Source: Tritrichomonas musculus (Eukaryota; Parabasalia; Tritrichomonadida; Tritrichomonadidae). Taken from it: a DNA stretch of 64,000 bases. Location of the stretch: contig JAPFFF010000005.1 in NCBI GenBank assembly GCA_039105265.1, positions 5,689,501 to 5,753,500 of the forward strand. The letters are read 5' to 3'. The translations under genes and the position numbers were made by a program. Below the pieces are notes generated by a model. It saw only the letters and a program-made list of their open reading frames with translations. It made no database searches and was not told the DNA's origin. Below, in pieces: positions 29,701-37,933 of this stretch (the stretch's first letter is position 1; every line of letters begins with the position of its first letter).

Positions 29701-32005
29701 TTTATTTCAATTAAAGCCTGGTCAGATTCTTCCAGAAAATTCTAAGTTCCCTTTTTATACAATAGAAGAAGTAGCATCAATGAATTTCTTTAAGTATCTT
29801 GACGATAAAACTATAGCTCAGTTTGAACTTGAGCATGGAGTTAAAATCACCATAACTAATGTTAATGCTAATCAAAGCAATAACGCTAATAAAAACGAAG
29901 ACAATAGTCCAACTAATAGTGTTGATAACAGTAAGAATGATAATAATGAAGTAAAGGATAATACAAATAATATTAACGAAGAAGTTAATACTAAAAATGT
30001 TGATGAAGCTGAAAATAGCAATACAGTTGTTATAAATGATGATAAAGCTGCAAACAACAATATTATTAATTTTGTAGATGATAATATGATTATTAATGTA
30101 AGTTACTTAGATTTCAAATTGTTCAAATATGATAATTTAATGAATATTTCCATAAATCAAACAATTGAAGAATATGCGTCCAATAAAAAAGAAACGATTT
30201 TTGCCAATCTTTATAATTATAACCAACCTTATTCTAAACCGTTTGCTCGTATTGCGTTCCCATCTACAATCACATTACTTAATTTAAAATCATTTATTGC
30301 GCGCATTCTTCAAATAATTGAAGGCATTAATTTAGGATATAATAATGCTTTATATGCTCCTATATTTCATTCAATAGAGATTTTCAAATCTGTAAATAAA
30401 AGTCCAAAAAGTAAAGAGCCAAATGACAAACCAATTATTCTTCATTCTGGAATTCCAAATATAAGCAGTGAATTTAGATTCAACAATGGATATAATATTG
30501 ATAGCGATAATTGTCAAAATCTTTTTGTCCAAGTATTTCCTGGAACGCCTGAAATAACAGTAGAAAATCAAATGTTCAGTGTTATTGCTTTGTTCGCCGA
30601 AAGTGGAGTTAAAATTATCAAATCTAAAGTTTTAAACTTTTTAGTTATCAACAATGACAATGTTAAAAATGTTGGGAAATATTGCATAGATGTTTTGCAA
30701 TATTTACTTACTGATCAAAAAGAAGAGGAACCTATAATACCAATAGAAATAATTAACACCGATGATAATAATGATATAAAAGATGAATTTCAAATTGATA
30801 TTAACGCAAATAATTCCGTCGTTAATGTAATTCCTGATAAAATTGAAGATGATAATATTTCCACCGAAAAGCAAGATTTAATAGATGATGGTGAAACAGT
30901 CGTTAATGAAAATGAAGTGAGCAATAACACTGTTGAAAGAGTTAATGATAGCAATGAGCTAAAAGTTACTGATGAAGACAAAACAAATGACAAAATTGTC
31001 GTGATGCAAAATTCTTCTAACGAAGATAAAGTTTATAAAAATACTAAATTTGATATCTTTGATGTGTTCAAAAGAAGTAGATCTTTTGGACTTGGAAATC
31101 GCTCCAATTATGGCCATAATTCACCAGATCACCAAGATTCATCTAATTCTCATACCAATATAACCGCAGATGATAACGAAGAAAAGAGTGGCACACTAAC
31201 TATTGATATTATGAACGATGATATATCTGAAGATCAAAACAATATTGATAATGATAACAACTCTGAAAATCAAAGCAATGTTGTGAATGGTAACAACTCT
31301 GAAAATCAGAGTAATATTAATGATAATTATAACTCTGAAAACCAAAGTAATACTAATATTGTTAACAACTCTGAAAATCAAAGCAGTATTGTGAATGATA
31401 GCAGCTATGAAAATCAGAGCAATATTGAGGATCAGACTGGCAATGTAAATGATGAAAATGAGGAAGAAACTCATTTTGCACAAGAATTCATTATGCCAAA
31501 CGAAATTGAAGGCATTCCAACGAATAGAATTCATATTTCGCTTATCAAGAACCACGTTATTCGTCATCCCCTTCCATTCAACTTTCTTGTGAAAGAAAAC
31601 TCGATCATCAGGTTTGATCTCTTTTCTGAGGAAGAATGCATTTCTCTTGTAAACAGAGAGTCAATGCTTGTTAATGTATCGCACATCAATGAGGAGGATA
31701 TGCTCACCTTTGGGGATCCATTTTATGTTATTGTCAATGAAGGTGAAAAGTTTGAATCATTGAAGAAAAAATTGAACAATATTTTAGTTAAATTGAATGG
31801 AATGACAAATCAAGAATTCATGCGTTTGGCATTCTTTTTCGGTGATTCTGATCAACCAGGTTATCAAAAGAAATTCTTATGGAAAGATATGAATGTTCTG
31901 GATGAAATGAGATCAAAATTCTCATACAATAACCATAATATCACACTATATATATTACATAGAAATAAGAAAAGTGATGATATGTCTGTAAAAATATACA
32001 ATTAG
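26735..32005 (+). CDS. USP7-like ubiquitin-specific protease
   Basis: A 1756-residue protease. The N-terminus (residues 1-330) looks like MATH/TRAF-type beta domains split by an acidic Ser/Glu run. The catalytic core starts at [22 protein letters not shown], with nucleophile Cys369; the QHDVQEF block follows; the His box [12 protein letters not shown] has His681 and the FNDSRV motif supplies Asn698/Asp699. Between these lies a 10-residue tandem repeat of the type [10 protein letters not shown]. The C-terminal thousand residues contain segments consistent with the ubiquitin-like domains of USP7, interrupted by Asn/Asp-rich runs. All catalytic residues are present, so it should cleave ubiquitin from substrates. 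USP7 itself rather than another MATH-USP is likely but not proven. Confidence 0.88.
   Translation: [1756 protein letters not shown]
28556..28720 (+). repeat. 30-bp coding minisatellite in the USP gene
   Basis: About five tandem 30-bp units encode [10 protein letters not shown]-type decapeptides. They are nearly identical at DNA level, pointing to recent slippage or unequal exchange. They lie between the catalytic Cys and His boxes, in the spot where many USPs carry inserts. Confidence 0.85.
31243..31435 (+). repeat. Second degenerate coding repeat in the USP gene (NNSENQSN)
   Basis: About five units of 33-39 bp encode (N)[7 protein letters not shown]-type peptides. They are less uniform than the 28.6-kb array and lie in an Asn-rich spacer before the last ubiquitin-like segment. 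Confidence 0.75.
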
Positions 32006-32329
32006 TCATTATGTAAGCAATTTATAAAAATTTTGTTTTTCTTTTAATTATTATTTAAATTTATTTACTTACCTACTTGAGCTTTTTGGTCTGTGATCTT
32101 GTTCAGTTAAATGATTGCAAATAAGATCTTGTATACACTTATGATCATATCAATATTTTTTAGATACTAGAATGTGCTTTCCTCATTGTTTTTAAACCTA
32201 ATAATCATACCTTATAGTTGTTGATCTAATTATAAAAAATACATATTTTTATGCCAATTTTTAAGGTCAATATTGGCCTATACAGTTAAATTAAAAATAT
32301 AATTTAAACGTCTGGTAACATATTTACAA
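32006..32329. other. Intergenic stretch
   Basis: No gene. It contains TAAGGTCAATATTGGCC at 32262-32278, a motif shared in inverted form with 48968-48981 (see findings), about 50-70 bases upstream of the next start codon. Confidence 0.45.
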
Positions 32330-34204
32330 ATGAAACATACAAGCTCACCCAAGTCTTCAACAAAAAAAAATAAGTTTTCAATAACTCCTAATTCACCAAA
32401 GTCTTTTTCAAGCAGGAATAGCCCTCCAAGAACCCCAAATTCGCCAAGCTCTTACCAATCTTCGTTTTCTCCTTCAAAATCAATTACTTCAAGTCAAAGA
32501 AAATCGCCATTTTTACGTCATCTTAAACATCGGGAATATAGTCTTCATGGCGAAATGATACAACTTCAAGAAGAAAATTCAAAGCTTTTCGAAGAAAAAG
32601 AAAAGCTTGACAGAGAAAAAGAGCTAATAGAGCAAAGAAAAATTGATCTTGTCAAATTTGAAGAGGAAATCACAAATTTAGAAAAAAGGATGCAATCTAT
32701 ACCTTATATTCGCAAAAATACTGCAGATATTGAAAGGCAAGTTGTTTCTCTAAGAAAAACAGCTGAAAATCTGAGAACACAAGCAGAGTATGCGTCAAAA
32801 GAAACTGAAAAAATTAGAAATGAATATCTTAATTGTACTAATGGTGAAAAAGAATTGAGGTCTTCATTAAAACAGCTCCAAATTGAAAAAGAAAAACTCA
32901 AAGAAGAAGAAATTGATCTTCGAAATCAAGAATTACAATATTCAAAGGTATTTGATCTTGTGAAAGAAGTTTCAAAGAAAACAGTTAAAGTTAAAAATAT
33001 TGAAATGCAAGTTAATTTAATCAGAGAAGAAATTGAAGATAAAAGGTCAGTAGTAGAAAAGCATGAAGAGATGGTAACTGACTATGAAAATCAAATAAGG
33101 CAAGCCAAGCAACGTAAAGAAATGCTGGATAATAGGCGTATGGCTGCCGAAGAAAAAAAGAAAGATATACTAAATAAGCTTTCTCTCAGAGATAATAAAA
33201 GAGAAGAACTTCTTGTACGACGAGAAGAAATACGTAAGCAAATGGAAAAGGCAGAGCACGAAAGAGAATCCCTCGATGATCAATTCCATGAAGTTGGTAG
33301 AGAAGAGCAAAGGCTCAACGAAGTGAAGCAAGCTCAAGAAGAAAAGCAACAACTAATTCAGAAAGAACAAGAAAGAGTGCAAAAAATTGAACAAGACAAG
33401 CAAAAACAAAGGAAACTGCAAGAAAAACAACTTGCTGAAAAAGCAATTAGTAAATCAGGATTATCAGGATTATCTTCTAGCCTTGCTGTTTCAGCTGCCA
33501 ATCCGAATATATCAATTATGCTAGATAATACATTTGATCCATCAAAAGATAATCAAAATACCAAAACGCAAGAGAGAATTGAAGAATTTCTAGCAAAATA
33601 TGAAGAAGATGCGGCTGCTATTGAAAGAAGATTTGATCGACTTGAAAGAACAGCTAACGAAAAAAAGGCATCAGCTGAACTGGAGCAGTTAAAATGGGAT
33701 GCTCTTTGGAGAGAAAAAAATAGATATGCTGATAAAATGCTAAAAGATCTTGAAGCGAAGCTTAACGAATCAAAAAAAGTAGATGAATTAAAAGAAGAGC
33801 TAAAGGCTGTAGAAGAAGAACGTGATTCTATCCGAAAAAGTGTAGAAGAAGTAAGAAATCAATTAAACGAAGTTAATGGCGGTCCTGGAAGTACAAGAAG
33901 TCAAATTGAAGCTTTGGAAAATGAAGTTAACCAAGAACGAGAAAAATTAGAAGCGAGTAAACAAGAAATTGAATCAAAATTGCGTGAATTAATGAGTATT
34001 CAGAGTGAGATTGAAAATGATGAAGATGAATTGAAATCAAAGAAAGAAGAAATTGATATGAAAGTTAAAATGAATGAAATGCAGAAACAATCTGACACGA
34101 AATATTATAGTTCATATGAAAAGCAATTGGCTTCAGTTAAAGAAAGAAATGAATACCTCATTGCTCAAAGAGAGAAAATTAAGGCTCAGAATAATGCTGA
34201 ATAG
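32330..34204 (+). CDS. Long coiled-coil protein, unknown
   Basis: A 624-residue protein. Residues 1-65 are Ser/Pro/Lys-rich with repeated TPNSP and SPxK phrases that look like targets for proline-directed kinases. From about residue 70 to the end it is nearly continuous coiled coil rich in Glu, Lys and Arg, with one break near 385-410 (ISKSGLSGLSSSLAVSAANPN). No domain is recognised. It could be a cytoskeletal or basal-body protein, which is inference from composition only. Confidence 0.8.
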   Translation: MKHTSSPKSSTKKNKFSITPNSPKSFSSRNSPPRTPNSPSSYQSSFSPSKSITSSQRKSPFLRHLKHREYSLHGEMIQLQEENSKLFEEKEKLDREKELIEQRKIDLVKFEEEITNLEKRMQSIPYIRKNTADIERQVVSLRKTAENLRTQAEYASKETEKIRNEYLNCTNGEKELRSSLKQLQIEKEKLKEEEIDLRNQELQYSKVFDLVKEVSKKTVKVKNIEMQVNLIREEIEDKRSVVEKHEEMVTDYENQIRQAKQRKEMLDNRRMAAEEKKKDILNKLSLRDNKREELLVRREEIRKQMEKAEHERESLDDQFHEVGREEQRLNEVKQAQEEKQQLIQKEQERVQKIEQDKQKQRKLQEKQLAEKAISKSGLSGLSSSLAVSAANPNISIMLDNTFDPSKDNQNTKTQERIEEFLAKYEEDAAAIERRFDRLERTANEKKASAELEQLKWDALWREKNRYADKMLKDLEAKLNESKKVDELKEELKAVEEERDSIRKSVEEVRNQLNEVNGGPGSTRSQIEALENEVNQEREKLEASKQEIESKLRELMSIQSEIENDEDELKSKKEEIDMKVKMNEMQKQSDTKYYSSYEKQLASVKERNEYLIAQREKIKAQNNAE

Positions 34205-34379
34205 AGAAGTAGTTGTTTAAATATTTGTTTGTTTATATCCTTTTCAATTTTTCAGAATTTTTATAAATAAACTGTCTTTATAAAATAATATAAAATAATA
34301 CAAAAAATACATCTACATTTTTTATATAGATTGTTAACAATCTATATAAAACCACTAACAAGATAATACAAAAAATATC

Positions 34380-34892
34380 TTAGCAATCACTTTGATCGGT
34401 CACATATATTAAAGATCTTTTAACTTTTCTCATAAATTCTCTTGGATTGCTATGATATGTATAAGCGACATCCATATTGACAGGAGAATCAAAGTCAGGA
34501 TCCGAGAGCATAGCTTGTACTGCAATGAAAAACGATTGGGCAGTAAATTCATAAGGAACAAAATTTTGAAGTTGTTGTTGATTGGACGGAATATTTTGAA
34601 TAGGGTTTGTATTATTAAAAAGTGAAATGCATACGTCACCATTATCTGCTATATTGGGATGATACATAGGAGTAAGAAACTTCATTTGTGGTGGATTATT
34701 TGGATAATCAGGTGGAAATTCGATTATCGCTGGAAAAACGCCTCCTGCGTAAGGAGATTGTGGCGGGCCAAAAAAAGTAACTCGCCATTTATAAACATCG
34801 TTATCAATAAAAGATGCATTGATTCCTGAATTCGGATCTGATTGAATTGATAAAAACTGTTTTAAAATCAGCTGCGCTGCCATGTTTTGCAT
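34380..34892 (-). CDS. E2 ubiquitin-conjugating enzyme (UBE2G/CDC34-like)
   Basis: A 170-residue UBC fold. It has the YKWRVTFFGPPQSPYAGGVF strand region, FPPDYPNNPPQMKFLTPMYHPN with the HPN motif (78-80), and the catalytic cysteine Cys88 in GDVCISLF. After the cysteine there is an insert of about a dozen residues (NNTNPIQNIPSNQQQ) where UBE2G1/UBC7 and CDC34 carry their acidic loop; here it is Asn/Gln-rich rather than acidic. It should form a thioester with ubiquitin and is convergent with the coiled-coil gene upstream. Two in-frame ATGs lie close together at the start; the first was used. Confidence 0.9.
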   Translation of the reverse strand: MQNMAAQLILKQFLSIQSDPNSGINASFIDNDVYKWRVTFFGPPQSPYAGGVFPAIIEFPPDYPNNPPQMKFLTPMYHPNIADNGDVCISLFNNTNPIQNIPSNQQQLQNFVPYEFTAQSFFIAVQAMLSDPDFDSPVNMDVAYTYHSNPREFMRKVKRSLIYVTDQSDC

Positions 34893-35210
34893 GATAAAAT
34901 AAAAATAATTTTAAAGTTCTCAATTTTCATATATTTTCAATCATGTGGCTAATTCATAAAATTTGAACTTTTTGATAGAATTTCTCTAAAAATTTTTACT
35001 TTGAAATGAGGATTTATTCATATGCAAAAAATTTAAATAAAAAAGCTCCTTTTAGATTATTTTCTCTTCATTACATCAGAATTAATTTAGAAATGATTTT
35101 ATTCCAAAAGGATTTTCAAATATATTTTTTCTCATTTCTACAACCAGAAAAACGTTCACAATTGCCCATAACTGATATTATATGGTTAAATTTATAATAA
35201 AATTGTTTAT
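34893..35210. other. Intergenic stretch before TIR element copy 2
   Basis: No supported gene; a 63-codon frame here looks accidental. The right end (35200-35208, AAATTGTTT) repeats on the far side of the element. Confidence 0.45.
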
Positions 35211-36544
35211 AGTGTGGCGATTTGTATGAGGTCATTCAAACATTTTTGTGATGATATTTGGTTTATAAACAAATCGATATATATTAAATTCTTGACCTGC
35301 TATGCAAAAAAATTATATAATATAATTTTAAATATTTGGTATATGTTATTAAACAAAAATATAAAAATCATTATTCTCTGATTTATGCGATTTTTGTCGA
35401 ATTAAATAATATGATGATCTATTTTTTGGGGAAATTTAGAGTTTTAAGAAAGGCAATATATTTAAAATTATATAAAAATATATATATGCATATGTATAAT
35501 GCTTTTATTTGGTCTATCTATCTTATTTAATTAAAAATATATATTCAAAAAAAGTCTGGTTTCATTATTTAAAACATGCTTTATCAAAAGAAAACCTCAT
35601 GGGAAATATTAATTTAGCATTCATTTTTAATAATTCGCATTCATTCTTTCAAAATAGGCAAAACAAATAAAAATCATAGTTTGGGTATTGAAAAATATTC
35701 AGAGCGACGTTCAATTTTTAAAACTTTTTCATTTTAAAAATTATATGAGTTCATTGAAATCATATTTGATGATTTATTTGGTCGCTAATATTTTTGTAAA
35801 AATGCAAGAAATAACATTGTGGCATCCCAATATGATTAAAACAACAATATACAAAAATCAATATAATAATATTTTCATCGAAATCAGATTGATTATGGAA
35901 GATAAAATCCATGTTTCTAAAGCATATCAATGCCAATTATGCGGAAGCTATTTATTATCAAAGAAAGGAGCAAAAAATCATAAATGTTTTTTTCATAAAT
36001 AACGCAAATTGAATAATATTGAATAAGGTAGCTAGATTTTTATATCAAAAATGTAAGATCATTAAATTTTTCATTATTTAGGAGATTTTGGCTATGATTC
36101 CTTCCTGAAAAGTTTTTAATACATTTATTGATGCATAAAAAATAATATTATCCGGTAATAAAATGATTTATTTCAAAGATCTTAATTATATTATTTGAAA
36201 TTTCAATCAAATATTGAATTATACAAGATTTCAATGCAATGATGAAGGATACTACATGATTAATTCATATTTCTTGTATAAAATATTATCTTTATTTCTA
36301 AAAAAAATTCAAATATTATATACTTATTAATCATAAAAGTGTTTGTTTAAACACCATTTTGTTTTATAAAAAGCATGTAATTTATTATCTATATGGTATA
36401 TTTTTATTTTTTTTAAATAAAAGTGCTTAATATTTTAATAAATTGATAAAAAAAAAATTTACTTATAAAAATTCAAAAAATTCAGAGCCATCATTTAAAT
36501 TTCTGAGAAAATTCAGAATGGCTCTGAAATCAAATCGCCACACT
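35211..36544 (+). mobile_element. TIR DNA transposon (Mutator-like candidate), copy 2, inverted
   Basis: A 1334-bp near-identical reverse-complement copy of the 11676-13020 element, with the same AGTGTGGCGATTTG termini and subterminal hairpin. The flanks share AAATTGTTT (35200-35208 and 36545-36553), a nine-base match offset by two bases from the expected left boundary, consistent with a 9-11 bp target duplication. A few single-base changes and short indels separate the copies, so both are young. Indels within the A/T runs shift possible frames outside the C2H2 region. Confidence 0.9.
35688..36002 (+). CDS. Small C2H2-finger frame inside TIR element copy 2
   Basis: This is the counterpart of the frame in copy 1, differing at two residues. 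There is no ATG at its upstream end; the first in-frame ATG begins MSSLKSYLM. The C-terminus has the C-x2-C-x12-H-x4-H finger. It may be a relic of a transposase N-terminus; no function is claimed. Confidence 0.4.
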   Translation: MKNIQSDVQFLKLFHFKNYMSSLKSYLMIYLVANIFVKMQEITLWHPNMIKTTIYKNQYNNIFIEIRLIMEDKIHVSKAYQCQLCGSYLLSKKGAKNHKCFFHK

Positions 36545-36563
36545 AAATTGTTTTAAGTAAATA

Positions 36564-37757
36564 TTGACTTTTTTCCAATTTTTAGTAATTTTAATTTTCT
36601 CTGATAGCAATTTGAAACCAGAGAATCTTGCAGTTGCGATTATTTCCGGAAAAGAAATGATATCAACTCGTGTCAAATCACAAGCCCAAACATGGTTTCC
36701 TACATTTCCTCAGGTTTTTGTTTATAGTGATGAATTTCCTAAATCAGAAGTTGAAGAAATTCACAAATCTTCACCACATGCAAATATAACATTTGTCCCT
36801 ATTATAGGAAAATATGAACATATTGTTGGTTCCCAGTGGAAGCATCCTTGGTATTCGGCTCAACCAAGATTTCTCCCCTCAATGTATGATTTATGGCTCC
36901 GAAATCGTAATAAAGATGTTTTTTGGTATGTTCTTGGTGATGATGACACATATTTATATATTAAAAATATTCTTCGTCGCCTTACAAAGCATAATTCAAG
37001 TAATCCAGAAGTAGTTTCTTTTTTTTGGTGCACCTGGAATCAGATTACAAATTATATGTATCCTGAGCGAGACTGTCATCCATTTGCTCAAGGAGGATCA
37101 GGCGTTTTATTTAGTAAAAAAATGATGGATATGATCGGTCCTATTTTAATAAAGTGCAGTGACATGTATAATGATGCAGAGCATGCAGCATCGATGCGTG
37201 TTTCTGTTTGCATGGAAAGAAATTTCGGATATGAAAATTGGTCAAAAGGCGCATTTATAAAACCATGGAAAAGTGGCATTCATCCTTCAAGCCCATCTGT
37301 TGTTATTAAACAAGGCAATACTTGGGATGCGCCAGGTAGTTTTCATCAAGTTGCGCCTGAAGAAATGGCAAAGCTTAAATATTCTCATATTGCTTATATT
37401 GTTTCCGATGATTCTGGAAAAAATTTAACAAATTATGGTTTTGTCGATTTTGCTCATTTTTCTTTTCGTTCAATTTCAGTTGAATTAATAAGAAGAAGAT
37501 GGTGGCTGCTTAACTTTGGTTACAGGTTTGAAAACCTGGCCTCACACTCAAATACTCTTTATGCCACTAGTAATTTAATTTCTAAAGACAATGGGAAAAC
37601 GTTCAAGCAGAAATACCAAGGAAATATTACTTTAATTGTTCATTGCGATAAAGAAATGAAGGATTTGCAAGTTGATGTTGATGATGTTGAAAGAGGTCCA
37701 AAAACTAAGGTACATTTGATTTTGAAATGTCCTTCCATTCAAAAATATTACATGTAA
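36564..37757 (+). CDS. Fringe/GT31-like glycosyltransferase lacking an ATG start
   Basis: The frame encodes about 397 residues of a Golgi-type beta-glycosyltransferase: NLAVAIISGKEMISTRVKSQ (first strand and helix), FWYVLGDDDTYLYIKNIL with the metal-binding DDD, and FAQGGSGVLFSKKMM with the GGxG acceptor loop, as in fringe, C1GALT1 and plant DUF604 proteins. A hydrophobic FFQFLVILIF segment at the front would be the signal anchor. It has no ATG: the frame begins ATTGACTTT where ATGACTTT would restore a normal start, and the first ATG lies inside the conserved core. TIR element copy 2 ends only 19 bases upstream. The gene is therefore probably silenced or recently inactivated, unless TTG is used. 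Confidence 0.75.
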   Translation: MTFFQFLVILIFSDSNLKPENLAVAIISGKEMISTRVKSQAQTWFPTFPQVFVYSDEFPKSEVEEIHKSSPHANITFVPIIGKYEHIVGSQWKHPWYSAQPRFLPSMYDLWLRNRNKDVFWYVLGDDDTYLYIKNILRRLTKHNSSNPEVVSFFWCTWNQITNYMYPERDCHPFAQGGSGVLFSKKMMDMIGPILIKCSDMYNDAEHAASMRVSVCMERNFGYENWSKGAFIKPWKSGIHPSSPSVVIKQGNTWDAPGSFHQVAPEEMAKLKYSHIAYIVSDDSGKNLTNYGFVDFAHFSFRSISVELIRRRWWLLNFGYRFENLASHSNTLYATSNLISKDNGKTFKQKYQGNITLIVHCDKEMKDLQVDVDDVERGPKTKVHLILKCPSIQKYYM

Positions 37758-37933
37758 ATATATTAAATTTAATATATTTAATTATATTAAATTTTTCTAG
37801 TGTCTTTTGCAACTCCTTGTGATTTTTGAATAATAAATGTTGTTTTTGAGATAAAAATGAATTGATATTTACTGTTTTGAATTAGATCTAGTTCATTTTT
37901 TTATTTGAAAATTCTGCGAAATTCGTTATAAAT

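Noticed and set aside
35006-35197. 63-codon frame left of TIR element copy 2
   Set aside because: No recognisable content. I also tested whether it was the missing 5' end of the glycosyltransferase, but a stop lies between them in the empty-site reading.
35336-35530. 64-codon frame in TIR element copy 2
   Set aside because: There is no ATG, and the frame is not kept in copy 1 because of small indels.
36540-36600. A spliceosomal intron at the front of the glycosyltransferase gene
   Set aside because: GTAAAT and TTTTAG can be picked out, but they do not match the long conserved intron ends known from trichomonads.
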